Part shown: positions 1 to 7,841 of the stretch, piece by piece
Position numbering within the stretch: the first letter of the stretch is position 1
Layout: each line of letters opens with the position of its first letter
NCBI GenBank assembly: GCA_000756795.1
Contig: CCSI01000001.1
Coordinates: 372,001 to 436,000, forward strand
Reading direction: 5' to 3'
DNA from: Qipengyuania vulgaris
GTDB lineage: Bacteria > Pseudomonadota > Alphaproteobacteria > Sphingomonadales > Sphingomonadaceae
DNA length: 64,000 nucleotides
Program-made: the position numbers and the translations under genes
Notes under the pieces: generated by a model
Told to the model about the DNA's origin: nothing
The model's input: only the letters and a program-made list of their open reading frames with translations
Database searches by the model: none

Positions 1-459
1 GAAGAGCACCGGGTCGAGCGTGATGCTGTCGCTATGCGCGGTAAGCTTGGGGCTGATCTCGGTGTTGATTTCATCGAGGCGGTCGGTGGTGTTCGAACCG
101 GTCAGAGCAAAGAACACGCGGGCGACGCGGTCGAGCATGCGGCCCGACTTTTCGAGCGCGACAATCGTGTTTTCGAAGGTGGGCGCAGCCGGATTGGCCT
201 TGATGGCTTCGACTTCGGCCTTGTGGATGGCCATACCCTGCTCGAAGGCAGGGATGTAATCGTCTTCCGAAATCGCGGAGAAATCGGGCGTCTGGAAGGG
301 CAGGTCGCTGTCGGTAGCGAAATAGCCGGTGCCCTTGGGGATGGATACGGCTGCATCGACGGCGGCATCGGCGATGGGGTCCATTTCACCTCCCGGTGTG
401 CTCGAACAGGCGGAAAGAAGGGCGGCGGCGGCAGTGGTGGCCAAAATGTGGGCCTTCAT
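1..459 (-). CDS. dcp: M3 family peptidyl-dipeptidase (Dcp-like) lipoprotein, 5' part only
   Basis: The first 153 residues are present; the gene runs off the left edge. It opens with a lipoprotein signal peptide (hydrophobic stretch, then LLSAC with the lipobox Cys at residue 18), so it should be an exported, lipid-anchored metallopeptidase. The following segment (FQTPDFSAISEDDYIPAF, then NPAAPTFENTIVALE and DRVARVFF) is the characteristic N-terminal helical region of M3 dipeptidyl carboxypeptidases. The HExxH zinc site lies outside the window, so catalysis cannot be confirmed here. The ATG at 459 has a GGAG ribosome-binding site just upstream. Oligopeptidase A is the related alternative, but the lipoprotein form favours Dcp. 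Confidence 0.85.
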   Translation of the reverse strand, partial: MKAHILATTAAAALLSACSSTPGGEMDPIADAAVDAAVSIPKGTGYFATDSDLPFQTPDFSAISEDDYIPAFEQGMAIHKAEVEAIKANPAAPTFENTIVALEKSGRMLDRVARVFFALTGSNTTDRLDEINTEISPKLTAHSDSITLDPVLF

Positions 460-618
460 GGCGACTCCAATATGGTTTCTTAAGCGAGTGCTGCTCCCAA
501 ATGCATGGGAGCGGTAATTGGTTGCAGTTGCGACAAGATGCGCCAAGCGCAAGGCTGACGCACCGGCAAGCTGTGACCGGCGAATGTTGGATACCAGTCT
601 ACCAGCGGCGTATGAAGC

Positions 619-1266
619 TCACCTGAGGGCCTCACCCTCTCCCCGTTCAGCCTGCTCGCGAGCGACCGATGCAGCTTCACCCAATGCCTGGCGGTTGACT
701 GTCATCACCCGCGGTTGGCCGCTGTCATCGACGATAAGCCAGAGCGAGCCCAGTTCGAAAAAGCCGCCCTGACCTTTTTCGACCGTCATCTGCGACAGGT
801 CGAGGCGTTGGAGGAGGTCGAGCATGTTGTCGTCGAACACCTCGTCGAACAGCGAGTTGAGCTCGTCTTCGGTCAATTCGCGACGTTCGCCGGTATCAGT
901 GACATAGAGCAGCGGGATACCGACCTGCTCTAGAATGCGAGCCTTGTCGCCGCTCTTCGCGGCATCGCGCAAGGCAGAAACTGCAGCCTCGAACTGGCTG
1001 GGGGAGGCCCCCGTGGCGCAGGATATGGCACCACCCTTGACCGCGTCATGCTTGCGGTCGAACTCGATGTTCGGATCGTCCTGTTCGGACCACACCATCA
1101 GGAGGCAATTATCGGCAGGGTTCGGGCTGGCCTCGGCCTCGACCGTCTCGAGCAGGCGCTGCCGCGCCGGGTCTTCCGCAGTACGTTCTCCTGCGACTGG
1201 CGAGCAAGCGCTCGCGATGCCGGCCAGCATCAGCATGGTCAGAGGCGGGAGACGGTTAGGGGTCAT
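619..1266 (-). CDS. Uncharacterised lipoprotein
   Basis: A 215-residue protein with a lipoprotein signal peptide (MLMLAGIASAC, lipobox Cys at 21), so probably anchored in the cell envelope. The mature part is acidic and mostly helical in character (QFEAAVSALRDAAKSGDKAR, ELTEDELNSLFDEVFDD), with two further Cys residues (DNCLLMVW, AISCATG) that could form a disulfide. I do not recognise a family. Its start overlaps the stop of thpR by 4 bases (ATGA), so the two are almost certainly translated together as the end of a minus-strand unit. No function is proposed. Confidence 0.8.
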   Translation of the reverse strand: MTPNRLPPLTMLMLAGIASACSPVAGERTAEDPARQRLLETVEAEASPNPADNCLLMVWSEQDDPNIEFDRKHDAVKGGAISCATGASPSQFEAAVSALRDAAKSGDKARILEQVGIPLLYVTDTGERRELTEDELNSLFDEVFDDNMLDLLQRLDLSQMTVEKGQGGFFELGSLWLIVDDSGQPRVMTVNRQALGEAASVAREQAERGEGEALR

Positions 1267-1805
1267 CGTGGAAAGGCCGGGTAGGTGACTACGGGTTGGT
1301 AGAGCGAACCCTGCTCGCGCAGGAAACTTTCGTACAATATGTAGTCATCGACCTGCCATGGTCCAAGGGCCAGCCCTTCGTGCCGTGCAAGGAACGAGGC
1401 GAGCGGGCCGGAAGCGGTGTTGAGGCGGGCAAGCGTGATGTGCGGCACGAACTTGCGCGCCTCCGGCTCAAGCCCGCATCGCTGCAATATCCGCTCGAGC
1501 TTGCGCTGGTAACGCAAGAGCGGCTCGGTCGGGACAATGCCGGCGTAGAGAAGCGTGGGGCGGTGTTTCTTTTCAAAATATCCGACACCTGCGAGGGTAA
1601 CCTCGAACGGCTCGAAGGAGAGTGAGGAGGCCGCATCGGCGATATCTTCGGCCATGGGCGTATCGACCTCGCCGATATAGCGCAGCGTGAGGTGCAGCTG
1701 CGCATCATCCTGCCAGCGGGCATTGTCGACGCCCGACATGATGCCGAGCAGCGCCTCGCGGATCGAGTGGGGAGGGCGGATGCCGAAGAAGAGGCGATGG
1801 CTCAT
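1263..1805 (-). CDS. thpR: RNA 2',3'-cyclic phosphodiesterase (ThpR/LigT, 2H family)
   Basis: A 180-residue cytoplasmic protein of the 2H phosphoesterase superfamily. The family hydrolyses 2',3'-cyclic phosphate ends of RNA and was first seen as a 2'-5' RNA ligase. Both signature HxTx motifs are visible: HLTL (H38, T40) and HITL (H122, T124), at the usual separation. The N-terminus (HRLFFGIRPP) matches the family's F.A..PP opening, and the length is normal for ThpR. It is 33 bases downstream of the GGDEF gene and overlaps the downstream lipoprotein by 4 bases, suggesting a shared minus-strand transcript. Confidence 0.92.
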   Translation of the reverse strand: MSHRLFFGIRPPHSIREALLGIMSGVDNARWQDDAQLHLTLRYIGEVDTPMAEDIADAASSLSFEPFEVTLAGVGYFEKKHRPTLLYAGIVPTEPLLRYQRKLERILQRCGLEPEARKFVPHITLARLNTASGPLASFLARHEGLALGPWQVDDYILYESFLREQGSLYQPVVTYPAFPR

Positions 1806-1838
1806 GCAAGTTCCCGCACCTGCTGCGGGCTGTAAGTG

Positions 1839-3011
1839 TCAGGGGTCGGAACGCCGCACGGTGTTGCGCCCGGCGGTCTTGGCCGCATAGAGGGCGTTAT
1901 CGGCGCGTTGCAAGGCGTCGCCAACACGCTCTCCGGCTTCGAAAGAGGATATTCCTACCGAAGCGGTGCCGAGCCGATCGGGCATGTCGAATTCAGCCGC
2001 GACGGCTGCGATGGCGGCGCGCAAATCCTCGGCGAAGGCATCGGCCTGCTGACTATCTTCCATGTCGAGGACGACAGCAAACTCCTCACCGCCGAGCCGC
2101 GCCGCCTTGTGTCCGTCACCTTCGATCCTGCGCAAACTGTCCTTCAAGCTCTGGGCGATGCGGACGAGGATACGGTCCCCCATGTCATGGCCATAGTGGT
2201 CGTTGACCTGCTTGAAATTGTCGATGTCGAGGAGAAGGATGTGACGAATACGGTTTGACGTGTCACCACCCTCGAACATGGCACGGCGATTGTACAACCC
2301 AGTCAGTGGGTCGCGATTGGCAAGAAATTCTGCCTCGGCTAGCGCTTCGGCCAGTTCTTCCCCCAGCCGCCGATTGTCGACCAGCATTTCGGCCGCATAA
2401 ATTCGGTTCTTGGCCGCACCGATGGCAAAGGCTGCGACTGCCGCAATGATCACCGTTACGCCAAACAGGACCGGCACGCGGAATTCGACAGGCGCGCTTG
2501 CCATTCCGGTCCAGAAAACCAGCAGATAAGAGACGCAGAACGAGACCCAGATTTGTGGCAGCGAAGATGTGTTGGTGATGACGAGGCTGGTCGCGATGAG
2601 CGCGCCCGACAGAACCAGGAAAGCGGCGGGGTGGAAGGTCGGTTCGAGGAACAAAGGCAATATCAGATAAGCCCAACTCGCGCCTCCCAGCATGCCGACG
2701 TAGATGCACGCCCTGTATAGGCGTTCGATGCTCGCACCCCGATCAATCTGATTGCGGATGCGGACATAGACCATGCTGGTCAGTCCTATGGCGATGAAGC
2801 GTAAGACGGCCGGTAAAAGGAACTTATTCGCATTTGGAAGTAACTGCGCAAAGCCGACGATTACTGCTGTCCCGACGATATTCGCAAGCAATGTGTTCCG
2901 CTCGACATCGGCCATCGAGCGCAAGACTTCGGTACGCCTCTCGGCATACCAAGCCTTGTCACGAGTGATTGTCGGAACGCCTGCTGACGCCTCGATATTC
3001 GCCTGCCCCAT
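1839..3011 (-). CDS. Membrane-bound diguanylate cyclase (GGDEF domain)
   Basis: A 390-residue protein. The N-terminal half has about six hydrophobic membrane segments (residues roughly 40-205) with no recognisable ligand domain. A short coiled linker (EELAEALAEAEFLANRD) leads to a GGDEF domain beginning DPLTGLYNRR. The active-site motif is GGEEF (in ARLGGEEFAVVL), a catalytically competent variant, and the metal-binding LLLDIDNFKQVND is intact, so c-di-GMP synthesis is expected. The RxxD inhibitory site that normally sits five residues before GGEEF is absent, so product feedback is probably weak. No EAL domain is attached. It is the most upstream member of the thpR-lipoprotein run. Confidence 0.93.
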   Translation of the reverse strand: MGQANIEASAGVPTITRDKAWYAERRTEVLRSMADVERNTLLANIVGTAVIVGFAQLLPNANKFLLPAVLRFIAIGLTSMVYVRIRNQIDRGASIERLYRACIYVGMLGGASWAYLILPLFLEPTFHPAAFLVLSGALIATSLVITNTSSLPQIWVSFCVSYLLVFWTGMASAPVEFRVPVLFGVTVIIAAVAAFAIGAAKNRIYAAEMLVDNRRLGEELAEALAEAEFLANRDPLTGLYNRRAMFEGGDTSNRIRHILLLDIDNFKQVNDHYGHDMGDRILVRIAQSLKDSLRRIEGDGHKAARLGGEEFAVVLDMEDSQQADAFAEDLRAAIAAVAAEFDMPDRLGTASVGISSFEAGERVGDALQRADNALYAAKTAGRNTVRRSDP

Positions 3012-3054
3012 ATTCAGGGCTTATTACAAGCCAGCAGTTTCGCCAATGCTAACG

Positions 3055-3978
3055 TCACGATACGGTCGCACCTGCTTCGCGCGGATCTTCGTAGGACGCA
3101 TCCATGAAGATTTGCGCGCGGCGTTCGGAGCGAAACTCGAGGCCGCGGGCTACCTTGCCGGCTGCATGCGTGTAATCGAGTTCGGCGGCGATGCCGTCAT
3201 AGTCCTTCGCTGCAATTGCAGCGTTCAGTCGGGGACTCTCCTTTTCGGAGACGTTGCCAAGTCCGACGTTGTAGACAAGGTCAAGCAAGGCATCGAATTC
3301 GTGCTGGTAGAGCGGCAGGTCGCCGACAAGTATGCGCACGCCGCGCTCCGCGATTTTTAAATCCTGCTCGAGGAAATCGAGCACCTGTTCGTCGGAAATC
3401 CGGTCGCCCACCCGCAGATTGTCTGCTGGACGGATAAGGTGTCCGACACCCACGGTCGGATAACCCGCCACGTCGCGATACACAGTATAGCGGACGCCTT
3501 CTTCCTCGATGAGGGCCTGCTTGAACTCTTCGCTGGCCTTCAGAAGATGCGCGGGTTTGCGGATATTGTCTTCCGCGACCGGAGCCGCAGCGATTGGCCC
3601 GGCCTTGGCGGGCATGCGCTTTTGCACCGGCGGTCCCGTAAAGGCAGCGAGGCTCATTGCGCCGACGCCCATCATCAGCGAGGCACGCTTGCGCGTCGAA
3701 AGCTTCGGCTTGACCTTGTAAACACTTGCCGCCGCTTGGCGTGCGCGTTTCAGGTCCCTGCGGTGCTTGCGGTGCCTGCGAATGCGAGTGAGCAGGCCCA
3801 ATGCCTTCTTCTGTTCGCCGGCGTGCGGCGTAGCGGTCCATTTTTCATCGTCGAGCGGCCGGTCGAGTTCCTCCATCAGGGCCTTGAGCCGTTCGCTCTG
3901 GATCGAGCGGTTTTTCGGCGTCCCAAGCGGGGGCAATTCGGTCGGCGCGCTGACCTTGGTGTTCACATTGTCCGACAT
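3055..3978 (-). CDS. Membrane-anchored GH24 lysozyme (T4-lysozyme / phage endolysin family)
   Basis: A 307-residue protein whose C-terminal half (about 145-300) is a T4-type lysozyme cleaving the MurNAc-GlcNAc bond. The catalytic triad is intact and correctly spaced: E160 (IEEEG), D169 (VYRD) and T175 (YPTVGVGH), matching E11/D20/T26 of T4 lysozyme. The N-terminal 100 residues are polar and very basic (RIRRHRKHRRDLKRAR), followed by one hydrophobic segment (101-115). This suggests a cytoplasmic tail, a single membrane span and a periplasmic enzyme. No holin, spanin or phage gene is nearby, so it looks like a domesticated host enzyme rather than prophage debris. Confidence 0.9.
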   Translation of the reverse strand: MSDNVNTKVSAPTELPPLGTPKNRSIQSERLKALMEELDRPLDDEKWTATPHAGEQKKALGLLTRIRRHRKHRRDLKRARQAAASVYKVKPKLSTRKRASLMMGVGAMSLAAFTGPPVQKRMPAKAGPIAAAPVAEDNIRKPAHLLKASEEFKQALIEEEGVRYTVYRDVAGYPTVGVGHLIRPADNLRVGDRISDEQVLDFLEQDLKIAERGVRILVGDLPLYQHEFDALLDLVYNVGLGNVSEKESPRLNAAIAAKDYDGIAAELDYTHAAGKVARGLEFRSERRAQIFMDASYEDPREAGATVS

Positions 3979-4157
3979 GTGTTCGGTGCGCCTTTTTATC
4001 TTCGTATTTCTTCCCGATTGTTATCGGGACGCCCGGTCCCGAGCGCGCTCGAACAGCGGGCTGGGAAGGGCGGTGTATGGCTATTCAACGGTCGAATGAC
4101 GCAATTAGGTCCACGCTTCACCGTTCCTGCGCCACAGATGACGGGCGAGAAAATGGC

Positions 4158-4190
4158 GCAAAAAAGGGGGCGGTGGTGTTCCGCCCCCTT
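4158..4190 (-). terminator. Rho-independent terminator of the first RTX gene
   Basis: A 10-bp perfect stem (AAGGGGGCGG / CCGCCCCCTT, 4164-4173 and 4181-4190) with a 7-base loop. Read on the minus strand it is followed by a run of six T, and it lies 45 bases past the stop of the 4235-7663 gene. Confidence 0.85.
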
Positions 4191-4234
4191 CTGGGTACCT
4201 TCCTTGTATCAGGAGGTTTTCTCGCAAACCCTTG

Positions 4235-7200
4235 TCACAAAACGAAATCTACCGATGTAAGTTCGACCAGGCCTTCGATGCGGATGAGGAAATCGGCGGC
4301 GCGATCGCCGTTTGCGTCTCCTGCGACGTAGGTATCCTCGCCCTTGTAGTAGATTTGCAATTCGCCTGCCGAGCCGCTGAAAGCCGCGTCACCGATAAAG
4401 GTGAAAGCATTGTCATCGCCGCCGGCAATCGCGTCGATGGCCGACAAATCGATGACATCGCCATCGGCCTGGCTGAAATCCGTGATGGTGTCGGCGTTGC
4501 CCTGCCAGCGGCTGGTGTGGCCGGTTTCGAACTGGAAGATATCGGCGCCCAACCCGCCGGTCATGACATCACTGCCCCAGCTTCCGATCAGCAAATCGTC
4601 GCCATCGCCGCCTGAGAGGATGTCGTTCTGGCCCCCGCCATTGAGCGTGTCATTGTCAGCGCCACCCTCGAGAGTGTCGCGGCCGTTCGAACCATGAAGG
4701 ACATCGTCGCCCGCTTCGCCGAGCAGCGTGTCGTCGCCGCCCTGGCCGTAGAACATATCTCCATCCGCGCCGCCATGGGCGGTATCGGACCCCGCGCCAA
4801 GGTAAGCGCGGTCTGCGCCGTCTTCTCCGTGGATGGTATCGTTGCCGGCCCCGCCACGGAACATGTCGCCGCCATTGCCGCCAAACATCTGGTCATCGCC
4901 TTCGCCGCCGTCGAGGACATCCCAGCCTGATCCGCCGGTCAGCATATCATTGCCGGCCTCGCCATAGAGCCTGTCGGAGCTGGCCCCGCCGGTAATGGCG
5001 TCCGCGCCACCACCGCCGAAAATAATGCCGACTGCATCGCCTGCGGTCAGGGTGTCGTCGAAGGCCGAACCTGCCAGTTGCTCGATGCTGACAAGCGTGT
5101 CGATCCCTGCGCCGCCAGTGTCCTGCGCTCCGGCAATGGCGAGGCTGACCGTCACTCCCGATGCGGCTGCTGCATAGCTCGCGCGATCGGTTCCGTTACC
5201 GCCGTCGAGCGTGTCGTTGCCTTCTCCGCTAAAGAGCATGTCCCACCCATTCTCGCCATAAAGCGTGTCGTTGCCATATACCGCGTGGAGTTCGTCATTG
5301 CCGATGCCGCCAAAGAGCACGTCGTGCGCGTGATAAGAGGCATGCGGGTCTTCGCCTGCTACATCCGCGATGAGGATATCAGCGCCGTCGAGACCGTGAA
5401 GCGTCTCGTTGCCGTTCGACCCGGTAATGACGTTGGCGACATCATTGCCCGTCAGCGTAAAACCATTGGACGAGGAGTTGTCGCGCCACGACAGGTTCTC
5501 GAAATGCTCAAGCAGCGTGTAGCTGTAGTTGACCGTGACGGTGTCCACGCCTTCATCTGCATATTCGACAATCGTGCCGGTTTCCCACGCTCTGTAGGTG
5601 TCATTGCCCTGGCCGCCATAGAGCGTGCCGCCCTGGGTGATTAGGAAGTTGTCCTGCTCGTTGCCGTAAATCGTGCCGCCCGAGCCATAGATATAGGCCT
5701 CTTCGACGTTGAGCGGCATATAGAACGCCATGTTGCCGGTGTAGCTGATGCGGTCGTAGCCGCCGCCCGCCTCTTCGATGATGGTCGTCGTGGTATAGGA
5801 CACGTAGTAATAATCGTTACCGTCGCCGCCGACTGCAGTGTCATTGCCGTCCATCGAGCGGAAGTGGTTGAGTCCGTCGGTACCAACCACCGTCTGCGCA
5901 GTGCCATAAGCGCCGGTGAAGGTGATGTCGTAAATTCCGTCGGGCGCTTCGTAATAGTCGGCCGAAACGTGGAGGTAATTTTGCGGTTGGCCGTTCCACT
6001 CGTCATAGCCAGTGCCGGGGATGACGACGTCGTTGGTGTCGTCGACGTGGAATTCGACGTAGTAGGTTGCGCCGCCGGCATCCATGACGTCAACGCCCTC
6101 GCCGCCGTCGAGGATGTTGTAGCCCGCTCCCGTCACCACGAGCGTGTCAGAATCGGCCCCGCCGTAGAGCGTGTTGTCACCATCAGCGCTGCCAACGAGA
6201 TAGTCGTCGCCTGAATCACCGTTTAGCGTGACCTGCCACGAGGCGTAGCTGCCGGAATAGCCGAAAAGGTAGCTCGCATCCATGAAGTCGTCGCCGCCAA
6301 GGCCTGACGCGGTAAGCAGGAAGCTGTCGTAGGCTACGAGGTCGAAATACAGCTCGTTGGCCAGCTCGTTGCCGGTGACGTCCCATGTGTCGACATAGTC
6401 CGAGCCTTCGATGACCTGTAGGATCTCGACATTGTCTGGGAGGGCATAGGTGGCCAGCGAAGTCACCACTTCGTCGACACCGGCACCCGCATCCTCGATG
6501 ACCACGTCGCCGCTGTTGTCGACGACATACGTGTCATCGCCGAGCAGGCCCGAGAATTCCTCCGCGCCGCTCGTTCCCTCGAGATAGTCGTTGCCGTCGG
6601 TGCCGGTGACCTGCGTTACCTCGCCCGAACCGCCGCCGCCCGAGCCGGATCCGAGCTCCACCGAAACGAGGCCCATGGTCGTGTTGAGCAGCGCCTGGCT
6701 GCCATCGGGCGAAATTGCCATCTCGACGCCATAGGGAAGCACTTCGATAGCCAGCTCGTTAAGAGCGACAGTTCCCGTCTCGGTAAATTCGGGACCGAAT
6801 TCGCCGATGACGATGGAATAGCTCGTGATGGTGCCGGTCAGGTTGTCGAGCGCGTAGAGCGTCGAGCCATCGGCGCCGAAAGCGAGCGCCGCGATGTCAC
6901 CCGACATTCCGTCATTGTGCGAGATCGTGCCGAGATGGAAGAATTCCTTGTCGAACACCATCAGCTTGCCGTTGGCATAGATGGCAATGAACCCGTCGAA
7001 ATCGTTGCCTGAAACGGCTTCCACGCCGGAGTTGAAGTCGATCGCGCCAGTCGAATACATGGCGTTACTGGAAAAAGTGTAGTCGCCAAGCATCAGGCTG
7101 TATTCGCCGTCTTCCTGGCCGATTTCGCCGACCAGGGTCATGCCATATTCGCCCACTTGGGTGAGCGAGAGCGCGGTGCCGTCGCCAGCGACGCTGGCCA

Positions 7201-7663
7201 CCGGCGCGACCGTCCCGGTCGAAAGGTCGAGCTTGACGAGCGAGGAATAGGTCCCGCTGACGCCGTGGAGCGAAATCAGGACCTCGTACGTGTCGGATAC
7301 GGAGACGTCCGCAATGCCGCGTTCGTCTCCGGTAACCGGGACATCATAATAATCGACCGTGGGACCGCCAAACGTGGGGTCGCTCGTCGGGTCGATGAGC
7401 GCCAACCGCGCGTTGGCGCTATAATCGATCCCGCTGCCCGTTTCATCGAAAACGCCAGCCAACGTGACGACGAGGTAAGCGCCATCGGGTGTCAGGGTAA
7501 TACTGTCGAGGTCGTTGCCGACATAGATTTCATCGATTGGCTGGCCGGTCGCGGCATCATAGCTGCGAACATACCCGTCGTTGCAGGCGACATAGATTAT
7601 CGCGCCGTCGGGCGTGACCACCCACTGTTCGTCGCTTTCCTTTTCGATGAGATATTCGGCCAT
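4235..7663 (-). CDS. Large secreted RTX (hemolysin-type calcium-binding) protein with N-terminal beta-propeller-like region
   Basis: An 1142-residue protein without a cleavable N-terminal signal, as expected for type I secretion. Residues 1 to about 330 form a WD/YVTN-like beta-propeller (repeated DGAxLY / SxDG units such as VTPDGAIIYVA and LTPDGAYLVVT). A glycine linker (GSGSGGGGSG) leads to many RTX nonapeptides (GGxGxDxLx, e.g. GGDGDDLLIG), which bind calcium outside the cell. The last ~130 residues are a serralysin-type C-terminal domain ending in DFVL, a typical uncleaved type I secretion signal. Residues from about 790 on resemble the 7842-10544 protein. No protease zinc motif was seen and no HlyB/HlyD transporter genes are in the window. 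Adhesin or surface-layer roles are possible; a toxin role is not supported. Confidence 0.9.
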   Translation of the reverse strand: MAEYLIEKESDEQWVVTPDGAIIYVACNDGYVRSYDAATGQPIDEIYVGNDLDSITLTPDGAYLVVTLAGVFDETGSGIDYSANARLALIDPTSDPTFGGPTVDYYDVPVTGDERGIADVSVSDTYEVLISLHGVSGTYSSLVKLDLSTGTVAPVASVAGDGTALSLTQVGEYGMTLVGEIGQEDGEYSLMLGDYTFSSNAMYSTGAIDFNSGVEAVSGNDFDGFIAIYANGKLMVFDKEFFHLGTISHNDGMSGDIAALAFGADGSTLYALDNLTGTITSYSIVIGEFGPEFTETGTVALNELAIEVLPYGVEMAISPDGSQALLNTTMGLVSVELGSGSGGGGSGEVTQVTGTDGNDYLEGTSGAEEFSGLLGDDTYVVDNSGDVVIEDAGAGVDEVVTSLATYALPDNVEILQVIEGSDYVDTWDVTGNELANELYFDLVAYDSFLLTASGLGGDDFMDASYLFGYSGSYASWQVTLNGDSGDDYLVGSADGDNTLYGGADSDTLVVTGAGYNILDGGEGVDVMDAGGATYYVEFHVDDTNDVVIPGTGYDEWNGQPQNYLHVSADYYEAPDGIYDITFTGAYGTAQTVVGTDGLNHFRSMDGNDTAVGGDGNDYYYVSYTTTTIIEEAGGGYDRISYTGNMAFYMPLNVEEAYIYGSGGTIYGNEQDNFLITQGGTLYGGQGNDTYRAWETGTIVEYADEGVDTVTVNYSYTLLEHFENLSWRDNSSSNGFTLTGNDVANVITGSNGNETLHGLDGADILIADVAGEDPHASYHAHDVLFGGIGNDELHAVYGNDTLYGENGWDMLFSGEGNDTLDGGNGTDRASYAAAASGVTVSLAIAGAQDTGGAGIDTLVSIEQLAGSAFDDTLTAGDAVGIIFGGGGADAITGGASSDRLYGEAGNDMLTGGSGWDVLDGGEGDDQMFGGNGGDMFRGGAGNDTIHGEDGADRAYLGAGSDTAHGGADGDMFYGQGGDDTLLGEAGDDVLHGSNGRDTLEGGADNDTLNGGGQNDILSGGDGDDLLIGSWGSDVMTGGLGADIFQFETGHTSRWQGNADTITDFSQADGDVIDLSAIDAIAGGDDNAFTFIGDAAFSGSAGELQIYYKGEDTYVAGDANGDRAADFLIRIEGLVELTSVDFVL

Positions 7664-7770
7664 GTCTGCGTCCCCCCTGGCATTGGTAGAAATACCTATG
7701 GGGCAGGGCGGTACCGCCTAAAACTTGATGAATTCTAACCACATGCGCGATTGATTGGAGAGTATCGCTC

Positions 7771-7813
7771 CAAATAAAAAGAAAAGCCGGGCTGCATTTG
7801 CTGCCGCCCGGCT
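7771..7813 (-). terminator. Rho-independent terminator of the second RTX gene
   Basis: An 8-bp stem AGCCGGGC / GCCCGGCT (7785-7792, 7806-7813) which on the minus strand is followed by a T-rich tract (TTTCTTTTTATTTG). It lies 29 bases beyond the stop of the 7842-10544 gene and shows that the two RTX genes are transcribed separately. Confidence 0.85.
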
Positions 7814-7841
7814 CTCCAGAAAATAAATATGTGGCGAATAT

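Noticed and set aside
3055-3978. Lysozyme gene as evidence of a prophage
   Set aside because: No integrase, capsid, tail or holin gene is nearby, and base composition matches the host. A domesticated enzyme is more likely.
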